A stretch of 64,000 nt of DNA from DASSBG01 sp035699085 (GCA_035699085.1 DASSBG010000046.1:32023-96022); one strand, 5' to 3'. Positions 45,076 to 54,760 are shown, counted from the first letter of the stretch. A program made the numbers and translations. Notes: generated by a model not told the origin, from the letters alone.

Positions 45076-46142
45076 GGGGCCACCTCCAGGCAGCATTCGG
45101 CGATGACCTCGGCGGCGTGCAGCCGCGCCAGGCGATGCGCTGCCTCGGCCATCGCCAGCAACCGCGCACGATCGGCCAGCAATGCCTGCAGTTGCTGCGC
45201 CAGCGCGATCGGCTCGAGTTGTGGCTGCGGCAGCAGCAGCGCCGCGCCCTGTTCGACCAGCGCTCGCGCGTTGGCGGTCTGGTGGTCGTCGACCGCGTGC
45301 GGGTACGGCACCAGGATGGCCCCGAGGCCGGCGGCGCAGAGCTCCGCCAGGGTGAGCGCGCCGGCGCGGCAGAGAGCGAGGTCGGCCCAGCCCCAGGCGC
45401 CGGTCATGTCGTCGATGAAGGGGTCAATGCGCGCCTCGATGCCGGCGGCGGCATAGGCGGCGCGGGTCGCATCCAGTTCGGCAGCGCCGCACTGGTGCCA
45501 GACCTGCGGCCGCCGCGCCGGCTCGATCACAGCCAGCGCCGGCGGCACCACCTCGTTCAGCGCGCGCGCACCGCGGCTGCCGCCAATCACCAGCAGCCGG
45601 GGCTGCCCGTCGCGCTCGGCCAGCCGCCGGCCCGGCGGCGGCAGCGCCGCAATCGTCGCGCGCACGGGGTTGCCAACCCAGCGGCCGCCGGGGAGCGAGC
45701 CCCTGAAGCCGCAGAGGATGGTGCGCGCCAGCCGCGCCAGCACCCGGTTGGTGCCGCCGGCGACGCTGTTCTGCTCGTGCACCACCAGCGGGCGGCGCAG
45801 CAGCCAGGCGGCCAGGCCGCCGGGCCCCGCGACGTAGCCGCCCATCGACAGCACGCAGCGCGGACGCAGCCGCCGCAACAGGCGCAGCGCCGACCAGGTG
45901 GCGCGCAACAGCATCCATGGCGCGCCCAGGCGCCGGCGCCAGCCGCTGCCGCGCAGCCCATGCACGTCGATCAGATGCGGCTCCATTCCATGCGCCGCCA
46001 CCAACCGCGCCTCCATGCCGCCGCGCGCGCCAAGCCAGGCCACGGCCGCGCCCTCGGCACGCAAGGCCTCGGCCACGGCCAGACCGGGGAAGATGTGGCC
46101 GCCAGTACCGCCGGCCATGATGAGCACCGGTCCGCGGCTCAT
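45072..46142 (-). CDS. murG: Lipid II synthase MurG
   Basis: This 356-residue GT28 glycosyltransferase on the inner face of the membrane adds GlcNAc to lipid I. It has MAGGTGGHIFPGLAVA, VVHEQNSVAG, VIGGSRGARALNE and PYPHAVDDHQTANA at the UDP-GlcNAc site. The start overlaps the ftsW stop (ATGA). Confidence 0.99.
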   Translation of the reverse strand: MSRGPVLIMAGGTGGHIFPGLAVAEALRAEGAAVAWLGARGGMEARLVAAHGMEPHLIDVHGLRGSGWRRRLGAPWMLLRATWSALRLLRRLRPRCVLSMGGYVAGPGGLAAWLLRRPLVVHEQNSVAGGTNRVLARLARTILCGFRGSLPGGRWVGNPVRATIAALPPPGRRLAERDGQPRLLVIGGSRGARALNEVVPPALAVIEPARRPQVWHQCGAAELDATRAAYAAAGIEARIDPFIDDMTGAWGWADLALCRAGALTLAELCAAGLGAILVPYPHAVDDHQTANARALVEQGAALLLPQPQLEPIALAQQLQALLADRARLLAMAEAAHRLARLHAAEVIAECCLEVAP

Positions 46143-47341
46143 GCGTGCGCCTCCCGCGCCACCGACAGCGCCGCCCCGCGCGTGGCCATCTGCCGCGCGT
46201 CCTCGGCGCGATTGATCTCGTAGCCGGCGCGCAGCAGCACGCCGAGCATCACGCAGGTCATCACCACGCTGGAGCCGCCGGAACTGATCAGCGGCAGTGT
46301 CAGCCCTTTGGTTGGCAGGACGCCGAGGTTGACGCCGACCGAGACCAGCGCCTGCAGCCCGATGCAGAGCACGATGCCGAAGGCGACGAAGCCCGCGTAG
46401 CGCTGACCGAGCCGCACGCCCTTGAAGCCGATCGCCAGCCCGCGGCCCACCAGCAGCGCGTACAGGCCCAGCACCAGCAGCACGCCGGCCAGGCCGAGTT
46501 CCTCGGCGATCACCGCAAGGATGAAGTCGGTGTGCGCCTCGGGAAGGTAGAACAGCTTCTGGATGCTGGCGCCGAGACCGACCCCGAACCACTCGCCGCG
46601 GCCGATGGCGATCAGCGCCTGCGTCAGCTGGAAACCGTCGTCGAACGGGTCCTTCCACGGATTGAGGAAGGAGGTCAGGCGCTTGACGCGATAATCCTGG
46701 CTGAGCGCGATCCAGCAGGCGGCCGGGACCAGCGGCAGCGCCATGTAGACCAGGTTGCGCATGCGCCCGCCGCCCAGCCAGATCATGCCGACGGTCACCG
46801 CCAGCAGCAGCGCGGCCGAGCCGAAATCGGGCTGTGCCAGCAGCAGCACCGCCAGCAGCAGCGCCACGCCCAGCGGCTTGAGCACGCCGAAAAACTCGCG
46901 CTCGACCCCTTCCCGATGGCGCACCAGGTATCCGGCCAGGTAGAGGATCAGGACCAGCTTCACCACTTCCACGGGCTGCAGGCCGATCACCACCAGGTTC
47001 AGCCAGCGACTGGCGCCGTTGACGCGCATGCCCAGCCCGGGGACGAATACCGCCACCAGCAACAGCACGGCGCCCAGCATCAACCACGGCGCCAGCTTCT
47101 CCACCAGCGCCAGCTCGGTGCGGGCGGCGGCCAGCGCCAGCACGGCGCCGATCGCCAGGAACACCAGGTGGCGGTCCAGGTAGTGGAATGCGCCGACGTG
47201 CGTGCCGCTGGCCACCGCGATCGAGCTGGAGGTGACCATGACGATGCCCAGCGCCACCAGCGCAATGGCCGCCAGCAACAGCCACTGGTCGTAGCTGCCG
47301 CGGGGTCCGTTCTTGCGCCTGGCCTGGCTGCTTCTCATCAT
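46139..47341 (-). CDS. ftsW: Septal SEDS glycosyltransferase FtsW
   Basis: This 400-residue protein has about ten membrane helices and polymerises lipid II at the septum with FtsI. SEDS motifs include PDFGSAALLLAVTVGMIW and FILAVIAEELGLAG. Its start (ATG at 47341, second ATG at 47338) overlaps the mraY stop directly. murD, which lies at this place in E. coli, is absent. Confidence 0.98.
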   Translation of the reverse strand: MMRSSQARRKNGPRGSYDQWLLLAAIALVALGIVMVTSSSIAVASGTHVGAFHYLDRHLVFLAIGAVLALAAARTELALVEKLAPWLMLGAVLLLVAVFVPGLGMRVNGASRWLNLVVIGLQPVEVVKLVLILYLAGYLVRHREGVEREFFGVLKPLGVALLLAVLLLAQPDFGSAALLLAVTVGMIWLGGGRMRNLVYMALPLVPAACWIALSQDYRVKRLTSFLNPWKDPFDDGFQLTQALIAIGRGEWFGVGLGASIQKLFYLPEAHTDFILAVIAEELGLAGVLLVLGLYALLVGRGLAIGFKGVRLGQRYAGFVAFGIVLCIGLQALVSVGVNLGVLPTKGLTLPLISSGGSSVVMTCVMLGVLLRAGYEINRAEDARQMATRGAALSVAREAHA

Positions 47342-48420
47342 CGCACCTTCAACGTGGCGAGGCCGATCAGCACCAGCACCACCGAGATGATCCAGAAGCG
47401 CACGATGACCCGCGGCTCGGGCCAGCCCTTCAGCTCGAAGTGGTGGTGAATCGGCGCCATGCGGAACAGCCGCTTGCCGGTCAGCTTGAAGCTGGCGACC
47501 TGCAGCATCACCGAGGCCGTCTCGACCACGAACAGGCCGCCCATCACCAGCAGCACGATCTCCTGGCGCACGATCACCGCCACGCAGCCGAGCGCCGCGC
47601 CGATCGACAGCGCGCCGATGTCGCCCATGAAGACCTGCGCAGGGTAGGTGTTGAACCAGAGGAAACCGAGCCCGGCGCCGGCCACCGCGCTGCAGAAGAT
47701 CGCCAGTTCGCCGGCGCCCGGGATCGCCGGGATACCGAGGTAGTGCGAGAACACCGCGTTGCCGGCCAGGTAGGCGAACACGCCCAGCGCGCCGGCAACC
47801 AGCACCGAGGGCATGATCGCCAGGCCGTCGAGACCGTCGGTGAGGTTCACGGCATTGGAAAAGCCGACGATGATGAGATAGCCGAGCAGGATGAAGCCGA
47901 TGCCCAGCGGCAGCGCCACGTGCTTGAACAGCGGCACGTACAGCTGGGTCTCGGCCGGCACGTCGGCATAGACGTAGAGCAGCACCACCGCCGCCAGCCC
48001 GAACAGCGACTGCCAGAAGTACTTCCAGCGCGCCGGCAGCCCGCGGCTGTCCTTCAGCACCAGCTTGCGGTAGTCGTCGTAGAAGCCGATGCCGCCAAAG
48101 ACCAGCAGCACGCCCAGCGAGATCCAGACGTAGCGGTTGCCGATGTCGGCCCAGAGCACGGTGGCGACCGCAACCGCCACCAGGATCAGCACCCCGCCCA
48201 TGGTCGGCGTGCCGGCCTTGGACAGGTGCGTCTGCGGGCCGTCACTGCGGATCACCTGGCCGGCCTTGATCGCCGCCAGCTTGCGGATCCAGGCCGGCCC
48301 TGCCCACAGCGACACCGCCAGCGCGGTCAGCGCGGCCATGATGGCGCGGAAGGTGATGTACTGGAACACGTGGAAGGCGCTCACGTGCCCCTGCAGCCAG
48401 CGGGCCAGTTCAAGCAGCAT
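47338..48420 (-). CDS. mraY: Phospho-MurNAc-pentapeptide transferase MraY
   Basis: This 360-residue integral enzyme transfers phospho-MurNAc-pentapeptide to undecaprenyl phosphate, making lipid I. It has GTPTMGG, GFYDDYRK, NLTDGLDGLA and the HHHFE loop (APIHHHFELKGW). The start ATG at 48420 lies inside the end of murF. Confidence 0.99.
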   Translation of the reverse strand: MLLELARWLQGHVSAFHVFQYITFRAIMAALTALAVSLWAGPAWIRKLAAIKAGQVIRSDGPQTHLSKAGTPTMGGVLILVAVAVATVLWADIGNRYVWISLGVLLVFGGIGFYDDYRKLVLKDSRGLPARWKYFWQSLFGLAAVVLLYVYADVPAETQLYVPLFKHVALPLGIGFILLGYLIIVGFSNAVNLTDGLDGLAIMPSVLVAGALGVFAYLAGNAVFSHYLGIPAIPGAGELAIFCSAVAGAGLGFLWFNTYPAQVFMGDIGALSIGAALGCVAVIVRQEIVLLVMGGLFVVETASVMLQVASFKLTGKRLFRMAPIHHHFELKGWPEPRVIVRFWIISVVLVLIGLATLKVR

Positions 48421-49780
48421 GCGCGTCCTCCCCGTCATCGGTGGCCAGCGCCGCAACTACGCGGTCCATGCCGGCGCTGCGCGAACCCTTGACCAGGCAG
48501 GTGACGCCGGCGTGCAGGCGCGCGCGCAACGCCTCGGCAAGCGCGTTGCGGTCGCCGAACCACTCGCCGTCGCTACCGAATGCGGCTACCGCGTGGGCGC
48601 TGAGCGCACCAACGGCGAACAGGCGATCGATGCCCGCGGCGCGTGCCTGCCGACCGGCCTGCGCGTGCAGCGCGATCTCCTCGGCGCCCAGTTCGGCCAT
48701 GTCGCCCAGCACCAGCCAGCGCTCGCCGGGACGCAGCGCCAGGGTGTCGATGGCCGCGGCCAGCGAGCCCGGGTTGGCGTTGTAGCTGTCGTCGATCAGG
48801 CGGGCGCCGCCGGCCGCAGCCCGCAGGCGCAGGCGCCCGCACATGGCCCGGGTGGCCTGCAACCCGGCGGCGATGGTCGCCAGCGGCACGTCCAGCGCCA
48901 CGCCGACGGCCGCAGCGGCCAGCGCGTTGGCAATGTTGTGGCGGCCGGCCAGCGGCAGCGCGACCGGGGCATCGCCGAGCGGCGTCTTCAGCATGAAGCT
49001 GGAGCCGTCGGCGTCCAGCCGCAGCGCCTCGGCACCGACATCGACGTCGGCGCCGAAGCCGAAGCGCAGCTGGCGCCGGCTGCCCGCGGTGCCGGCGAAC
49101 TGCGCGGCGAAGGCGTCGTCGGCGTTGATGATGGCGACGCCGTCGGGCGGCAGCGCCGCGTACAGCGCGCCCTTGGTCTCGGCCACCGCCTCCAGGCTGC
49201 CCATGCGCTCGATGTGCGCCGGCGCGATCTGCGTCACCACGGCCACGTCGGGCCGCGCCATGGCGGCCAGGTAGGCGATGTCGCCCGGCTTGCCGGCACC
49301 CATTTCGACCACCGCCCAGCGCGCCTCCGCGGGCAGCGACAGCAGGGTCAGCGGCACGCCGATCTCGTTGTTGAAGTTGCCGGCGCTGGCGTGCGTCGGG
49401 CCGGCCCCGGTGAGGATGGCGGTGACCAGCCGGCGGACGGTGGTCTTGCCGTTGGAGCCGGTGATGCCGACCACCCGCGCCGGCCGCCGCGCGCGCACCG
49501 CGCTGGCGAGGTCGCCCAGCGCCAGCAGGCTGTCGTCGACACGGATCTGCGGCAGCGCGGCGTCCACCCAGCGCATCACCAGCGCGGCCGAGGCGCCGGC
49601 GGCGGCAGCGGCGGCGACGTGCTGATGGCCGTCGCTGCGTGCGCCCGGCAAGGCCACGAACAGGTCGCCCGGCTGGGCGCTGCGCGAATCGATCGAGACG
49701 CCGGCGAGGCGCACGTCGGCCTCGCCGCGCAGTTCGCCGCGGGTCCAGAGGGCAACGTCGGCGAGGCGCAGCTTCAGCAT
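48410..49780 (-). CDS. murF: UDP-MurNAc-tripeptide D-Ala-D-Ala ligase MurF
   Basis: This 456-residue Mur ligase adds D-Ala-D-Ala to the tripeptide. ATP loop GSNGKTT (about 108-114), EMGAGKPGDIAYL, and DDSYNANPGSLAAAI. Its start overlaps the end of murE by 7 bp and its end overlaps mraY by 11 bp, so translation is tightly linked. Confidence 0.98.
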   Translation of the reverse strand: MLKLRLADVALWTRGELRGEADVRLAGVSIDSRSAQPGDLFVALPGARSDGHQHVAAAAAAGASAALVMRWVDAALPQIRVDDSLLALGDLASAVRARRPARVVGITGSNGKTTVRRLVTAILTGAGPTHASAGNFNNEIGVPLTLLSLPAEARWAVVEMGAGKPGDIAYLAAMARPDVAVVTQIAPAHIERMGSLEAVAETKGALYAALPPDGVAIINADDAFAAQFAGTAGSRRQLRFGFGADVDVGAEALRLDADGSSFMLKTPLGDAPVALPLAGRHNIANALAAAAVGVALDVPLATIAAGLQATRAMCGRLRLRAAAGGARLIDDSYNANPGSLAAAIDTLALRPGERWLVLGDMAELGAEEIALHAQAGRQARAAGIDRLFAVGALSAHAVAAFGSDGEWFGDRNALAEALRARLHAGVTCLVKGSRSAGMDRVVAALATDDGEDAHAA

Positions 49781-51249
49781 GGCCGCGCCTCCAACGCCGC
49801 GCGCGCCACCGCGGCGTCATCGAAGGGCCGGCGCACGCCGGCGGCTTCCTGGTACGTCTCGTGGCCCTTGCCGGCGATCAACACCGCGTCGCCAGTCCCG
49901 GCCTCGGCGATGGCGGTGGCGATGGCGTCCTCGCGCGCCCGGATCACGCGCGCCCGCGCCGGCTGCGCCAGGCCGCCGAGGATGCCGGCGACGATGGCAT
50001 CGCCGTCCTCGCCGCGCGGGTTGTCGTCGGTGACGATGAGCACGTCGGCACCGGCCTCGGCCGCCGCGCCCATCGGCGCGCGCTTGCCGCTGTCGCGGTC
50101 GCCACCGGCGCCGAAGACGACGGTCAGGCGCCCGCGGGTGTGTTCGCGCAGCGTCGCCAGCGCCTGTTCCAGCGCGTCCGGCGTGTGCGCGTAGTCGACC
50201 ACCACCAGCGGCTGCCCGCCGCCGCCCAACCGCTGCATGCGGCCGGTGACCGGCGTCGCCGCCGCCAGTGCCCGACACAGCGGCGCGAAGCCGACGCCCA
50301 GGGCGCCGAGGCAGGCCGCCACCGCCAGCAGGTTCTCGACGTTGAAGCGCCCGAGCAGCGGGCTGTGGATCGGCGCGCTGCCCCAGGGCGTACGCAGGGT
50401 GAAGTCACTGCCGTCGGCGTGCCGCTGCAGGTCCAGTGCCGCCACCTCGGCGTCATCGCGCCCGACGCCGTAGGCCAGCCGCTGCACGCGGGCCGGCAGC
50501 CGCGCCAGCAACTCGCGGCCAAAGGCGTCGCCGGCGTTGATCACCGCCGCGCGCAGACCGGGCCAGGCAAACAGCCGCGCCTTGGCCTCGCCATAGGCCT
50601 GCATACTGCCGTGGTAATCGAGGTGGTCGCGGCTGAGGTTGGTGAATATCGCGACGTCGAAAGGCACGCCATTGACGCGGCCCTGCACCAGCGCGTGCGA
50701 GGACACCTCCATCGCCACCGCGCCGGCGCCGGCGTCGCGGAAACGGGCCAGCAGCGCCTGCACCTGGATGGCATCGGGCGTGGTCCGCTCACCGCGCTCC
50801 AGCGCGCCATGCAGGCCTGCGCCGAGCGTGCCGATGCTGGCCGCGCGGCGGCCAAGGCCGCTCAGCGCCTGCGCCAGCAGCTGCACGATCGAGGTCTTGC
50901 CGTTGGTGCCGGTGACGCCGACCAGATCCAGCGACGTGCCTGGCTGGCCAAAGAAGCGCGCGGCGATCTCGCCGAGGCGCTCGGCCAGGTCGTCGACCCA
51001 GAGCAGCGGCCGCACCGCCGCGGGCACCGGCCGTGCCGGCGCGTCGGCCAGCACCGCCGCGGCACCGCGCTCGAGCGCGGCCGGCGCGAAGTCCAGGCCG
51101 TCGAAGCGGCCACCGCGCAAGGCGACGAAGGCGTCGCCGGCACCCACCGCGCGCGAGTCGAGGTTGAGACCGCCGATCTCCAGCGCCGCGACCGGACCGG
51201 CGTCGGCCAAGCCGTGCAGCAAATCGCCAAGGGCCATGCGTCTGTTCAT
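49774..51249 (-). CDS. murE: UDP-MurNAc-dipeptide:meso-diaminopimelate ligase MurE
   Basis: This 491-residue Mur ligase adds the third residue. ATP loop GTNGKTS (about 114-120) and DDNPR (408-412), the signature for meso-diaminopimelate rather than lysine, as expected in a Gram-negative. The ATG at 51249 overlaps the ftsI stop (ATGA). Its dipeptide substrate comes from the step for which no murD is present here. Confidence 0.98.
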   Translation of the reverse strand: MNRRMALGDLLHGLADAGPVAALEIGGLNLDSRAVGAGDAFVALRGGRFDGLDFAPAALERGAAAVLADAPARPVPAAVRPLLWVDDLAERLGEIAARFFGQPGTSLDLVGVTGTNGKTSIVQLLAQALSGLGRRAASIGTLGAGLHGALERGERTTPDAIQVQALLARFRDAGAGAVAMEVSSHALVQGRVNGVPFDVAIFTNLSRDHLDYHGSMQAYGEAKARLFAWPGLRAAVINAGDAFGRELLARLPARVQRLAYGVGRDDAEVAALDLQRHADGSDFTLRTPWGSAPIHSPLLGRFNVENLLAVAACLGALGVGFAPLCRALAAATPVTGRMQRLGGGGQPLVVVDYAHTPDALEQALATLREHTRGRLTVVFGAGGDRDSGKRAPMGAAAEAGADVLIVTDDNPRGEDGDAIVAGILGGLAQPARARVIRAREDAIATAIAEAGTGDAVLIAGKGHETYQEAAGVRRPFDDAAVARAALEARPC

Positions 51250-53051
51250 GGCATGGCTCCTTCCTTGTAATTGTCGTTGTCCGGCGCGTAGTCCGGCGCG
51301 TCGCCACCGGCATCGATCGGCATGCCGTTGTCCGGCGCACCCACGTACCAGTGCTGCACATTGTCCGGTGGCACGTCGAGCAGGCGCAGCGCGCCCGCCG
51401 TGACGTGCGCGAACAGCGGCGCCGCCACCAGGCCACCGTAGTAGCTGCCGCGGGTCGGATCCTTGACCACCGCCACCGTCACCAGCCGCGGATCATTTCC
51501 GGGCGCCAGGCCGACGAATACCGAGACGTAACGGTTCGAGTAGCCGCCGCCCGAGGCGATGTGCGAGGTGCCGGTCTTGCCGGCCACGCTGTAGTTGGCG
51601 ATGGCGGCCTTCAGCGCCGTGCCCTCGGGGCTGACCACCGTCTCCAGCATGCGCACCAGCTCGTCGGCGATCTGCGGGTCGATCACCGCGACGCCGGCAT
51701 CGCCGCCGCCCTTTATGAAGGTGGGCGTGTGCAGCACGCCGCCGTTGCCGATCGCGGCGTAGGCGCGGGCCAGTTGCAGCGCGGTGACGCTGACGCCGTA
51801 GCCGTAGGAAATGGTCGCCTTGCGCAGTTCGCTCCAAGTGTTGGGCGGCGGCAGGACACCGGCCGATTCGCCCGGGAACCCGCTGCCGCTAGTGGCGCCG
51901 AAGCCGAAGCGGCGCAGCACGTCGTACATGTGGCTGGCACTGAGCGTCAGCGAAATCTTGCTGGCGCCGACGTTGCTGGATTTGGTCAGCACGCTGGTGA
52001 CATCCAGCAGGCCATGGTTGCGGGTGTCGTGGATGACGTGGCCGTCCAGCCGCAGCGTACCAGGCCGGGTGTCGACCGGAGTGGTGGGCGTCCACTTGCC
52101 GCTCTCCAGCGCGGTGGCGATGGTGAAGGGCTTCATCACGGAACCCGGCTCCATCACGTCGGTGACCGCGCGGTTGCGCCGCTGGCCCGGCTCCGAGGCA
52201 TTGATGTTGTTGGGGTTGTAGCCCGGCTGGTCGACCATCGCCAGGATCTCGCCGCTGCGCACGTCCATCACCACCAGGGAGCCGGATGCGGCGCCATGCT
52301 CCTGCACCGTGTGCTCGAGGTCGCGCCAGGCGAGGTACTGGATGCGGCGGTCTATGCTCAAGGTGAGGTCACGGCTCGGCTGCGGCTGTTCGACCATGTC
52401 GACGTTCTCGACCACCCGCCCGCGACGGTCACGGATCACCCGCTGCGCGCCGGGCTTGCCCGAGAGCGCGGCGTCGAACGCCAGCTCCAGCCCGGCCTGG
52501 CCCTTGTCGTCGATGTTGGTGAAGCCGAGCACATGCGCGGCCACCGCGCCCGAGGGGTAGTAGCGCTTGTACTCGCGCTTCTCGTTCACGCCGGGAATGT
52601 CCAGCGCCATGATTTCGGCGGCCGCGGCGGGCGCCAGTTGCCGCTGCAGATAGACGAAGCTGCGGCTGGCACGCTTGCGCAGGCTGGCGGCGAGTTCGGC
52701 CGCATCGATGCCGAGCGCGCGGGCCAGCTGCGGCAGGCGCTCGGCGTGCTGCAGCAGCACGCCGGGATTGGCCCAGATCGACTCCACCGGCGTCGACACC
52801 GCCAGCGGCTCGCCGTTGCGATCGAAGATCGAACCCCGCGACACCGGGATCGGCACCGTGCGCAGGAACCGGGCCTGGCCCTGCTCCTGCAGGAAACCGC
52901 GCCTCACGACCTGCAAATCGACCGCCCGCACCGCCAGGCCGAACGAGGCCAGGCCGAGCAGCAGGGCCACCGCATACAGGCGCATGCGGATGCTCGGCCC
53001 GCGCGGCTGGCGCGGGTGCGGCGTCATGGGATGGCGCGGCGGCGCGGTCAC
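51246..53051 (-). CDS. ftsI: Septal transpeptidase FtsI (PBP3)
   Basis: This 601-residue class B penicillin-binding protein cross-links septal peptidoglycan. One membrane helix (about 22-40) is followed by the pedestal domain and the transpeptidase domain with EPGSVMKPFT (SxxK), KSSNVG (SxN) and AGKTGTSH (KTG). A GTG start at 53051 is chosen because it overlaps the ftsL stop (GTGA) like its neighbours; the ATG at 53027 would drop eight residues. Confidence 0.97.
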   Translation of the reverse strand: MTAPPRHPMTPHPRQPRGPSIRMRLYAVALLLGLASFGLAVRAVDLQVVRRGFLQEQGQARFLRTVPIPVSRGSIFDRNGEPLAVSTPVESIWANPGVLLQHAERLPQLARALGIDAAELAASLRKRASRSFVYLQRQLAPAAAAEIMALDIPGVNEKREYKRYYPSGAVAAHVLGFTNIDDKGQAGLELAFDAALSGKPGAQRVIRDRRGRVVENVDMVEQPQPSRDLTLSIDRRIQYLAWRDLEHTVQEHGAASGSLVVMDVRSGEILAMVDQPGYNPNNINASEPGQRRNRAVTDVMEPGSVMKPFTIATALESGKWTPTTPVDTRPGTLRLDGHVIHDTRNHGLLDVTSVLTKSSNVGASKISLTLSASHMYDVLRRFGFGATSGSGFPGESAGVLPPPNTWSELRKATISYGYGVSVTALQLARAYAAIGNGGVLHTPTFIKGGGDAGVAVIDPQIADELVRMLETVVSPEGTALKAAIANYSVAGKTGTSHIASGGGYSNRYVSVFVGLAPGNDPRLVTVAVVKDPTRGSYYGGLVAAPLFAHVTAGALRLLDVPPDNVQHWYVGAPDNGMPIDAGGDAPDYAPDNDNYKEGAMP

Positions 53052-53320
53052 GGGCGGATCATCCCGATGGCGTCGGCTGGCGGGTCGATCATGCCCAGCT
53101 TGCCGCGCGCAACCGTCTCGACGCGGCTGGGCTCGGCCCAGGTTGCCTGCTCCAGTTCCAGCCGGCCGAACTCCACGTTGAGCTGGTCGCGCTGGTGGCG
53201 CAGCGTCGTCAGCGCGCCGAACTCGACCCGCGACTCGTGGCGTGCCCAGACCGTGGCGATGGCGCTGGCCAACACCAGCGCCAGCAGCACCGCCACCGGC
53301 AGCCAGGCGAAGCGCCTCAT
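53048..53320 (-). CDS. ftsL: Cell division protein FtsL
   Basis: This 90-residue bitopic protein has a short N-terminus, one membrane helix (about 7-25) and a periplasmic coiled coil (RHQRDQLNVEFGRLELEQAT). It forms a complex with FtsB and FtsQ and activates FtsWI. It overlaps rsmH upstream and ftsI downstream. Confidence 0.93.
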   Translation of the reverse strand: MRRFAWLPVAVLLALVLASAIATVWARHESRVEFGALTTLRHQRDQLNVEFGRLELEQATWAEPSRVETVARGKLGMIDPPADAIGMIRP

Positions 53321-54261
53321 GCCAGTTTCTCCGCCACCCGCAGCACCGCCGAGCGCGCCCGCGGATTGGCTTCGACCTCGGCCTCCGAAGCCCGCTGTGC
53401 GCGGCCGACAATCGCCAGCCGCGCGGCCGGCTTCGGCGCCACCGGCCGGCGCCGGTCGCCGATCACGATGCCGCTGTGGGCACGCATGAAGCGCTTGACC
53501 AGCCGGTCCTCCAGGGAGTGGAAACTGATCACTGCGAGCCGCGCTCCGCCACGCAATGGCTCCAGCACCGCGTCCAGCCCGCGCTGCACCGCATCCAGTT
53601 CGCCGTTGACGTGGATGCGCAGCGCCTGGAAGCTGCGGGTGGCCGGATGCCTGCCGGGCTCGCGGCGGCCAACCACGCGCTCGATCAGCGCCGCCAGCTG
53701 CCCGGTACGGGTGAACGGCCGGTCGCCGCGGTCGGCGACGATGGCGCGGGCAATGCGCCGGCTGTGGCGCTCCTCGCCGTAGCGCCAGAGCACGTCGGCA
53801 ATGGCCCGCTCGTCGGCACTGGCTAGGAACTCGGCGGCGCTGGCGCCGCGGCCGGGATCCATGCGCATGTCCAGCGGCGCGTCGGCCATGAAGCTGAACC
53901 CGCGCGAAGCTTCGTCCAGTTGCGGCGAGGACACGCCAAGGTCGAACAGCGCGCCGTCCAGGCCGCCCGCCAGCGCATCCCAGTCGCCGAGTTCGGCGAA
54001 GTTGCCATGGCGGATGGCAACGCGCGGATCGTCGCCATGCGCGGCACGCGCGACGGCAATCGCGCTCGGGTCACGATCCATCACCAGCAATTGGCCCTCA
54101 GGCCCCAGCATGTGGAGGATTGCGCGCGCGTGCCCGCCACGGCCGTAGGTGGCATCGAGATAGCGGCCATCCGCGCGCACGCGCAGGGCCGCCACCGCGG
54201 CGTCCCGCATGACCGGGATGTGCTCGAGCTCGCGTTGCACCATCGCCACCGTCCCGTCCAT
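53317..54261 (-). CDS. rsmH: 16S rRNA m4C1402 methyltransferase RsmH
   Basis: This 314-residue SAM enzyme methylates C1402 of 16S rRNA. It has ATYGRGGHARAIL at the SAM site, DLGVSSPQLDEASRGFSF, ALRIHVNGEL and ISFHSLEDRLVKRF. The partner for 2'-O-methylation of the same base, RsmI, is at 57926. It starts 13 bp after the mraZ stop. Confidence 0.98.
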   Translation of the reverse strand: MDGTVAMVQRELEHIPVMRDAAVAALRVRADGRYLDATYGRGGHARAILHMLGPEGQLLVMDRDPSAIAVARAAHGDDPRVAIRHGNFAELGDWDALAGGLDGALFDLGVSSPQLDEASRGFSFMADAPLDMRMDPGRGASAAEFLASADERAIADVLWRYGEERHSRRIARAIVADRGDRPFTRTGQLAALIERVVGRREPGRHPATRSFQALRIHVNGELDAVQRGLDAVLEPLRGGARLAVISFHSLEDRLVKRFMRAHSGIVIGDRRRPVAPKPAARLAIVGRAQRASEAEVEANPRARSAVLRVAEKLA

Positions 54262-54274
54262 TTGCCGCCACCGC

Positions 54275-54718
54275 CTACAAGCGCAAGGCTTTCATTTCGT
54301 CGCTGAGGTCGTCCTCGCCGATGGTCTGCCTGACCCGCTCGAGGTGCGCCTGTTCGCTCCACAACTCGAACTTGTTGCCCATGCCCAGCAGCACCGCCCG
54401 CTTGTCGATGCCGGTGGTGGTACGCAGGCTGGCCGGCAACAGGATGCGGTGGCTGCCATCGAGCTCCAGTGGCGCCGCCGCGCCGACCAGCCGGCGCTGC
54501 ATGTCGCGGTTCACCGCCCGCACCATCGGCAGCGCATTGACCTGGTCGCGCACGTCTTCCCAGGCCGCCTGCGGGTACAACCACAGGCAACCGCCCTCGA
54601 AGGGGTTGTAGGTGGCGACCAGCCGGTTGCCCGCCTCCGCGACCTGCGCGCGGTACGCGGTCGGGATCGCGAGGCGACCCTTGTCGTCGACACTGATGGC
54701 GGTTTCACCCTGGAACAT
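54275..54718 (-). CDS. mraZ: Transcriptional regulator MraZ
   Basis: This 147-residue protein has two MraZ/AbrB-like domains. It starts MFQGETAISVDDKGRLAIP and contains DKGR and the repeat SHRILLPASLR (DXXXR-like signatures). It represses the dcw promoter by binding GTGGG repeats just upstream of its own gene, and those repeats are present here. First gene of the cluster. Confidence 0.98.
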   Translation of the reverse strand: MFQGETAISVDDKGRLAIPTAYRAQVAEAGNRLVATYNPFEGGCLWLYPQAAWEDVRDQVNALPMVRAVNRDMQRRLVGAAAPLELDGSHRILLPASLRTTTGIDKRAVLLGMGNKFELWSEQAHLERVRQTIGEDDLSDEMKALRL

Positions 54719-54725
54719 GGCGGCT

Positions 54726-54760
54726 ACCACGGAAACCCACAAAACCACACGGAGTTCCAC
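54726..54760 (-). promoter_or_regulatory. MraZ operator: four boxes at 10-bp period
   Basis: On the minus strand GTGGA, GTGTG, GTGGG and GTGGT begin at 54760, 54750, 54740 and 54730, an exact 10-bp period. In E. coli and other bacteria MraZ binds direct GTGGG-type repeats with 5-bp spacers at this place. The first box overlaps the -10 element. Confidence 0.88.

Noticed and set aside
48137..53489. Long plus-strand frames opposite murF, murE and ftsI
   Set aside because: All are mirror images of conserved genes and lack ribosome sites and motifs.
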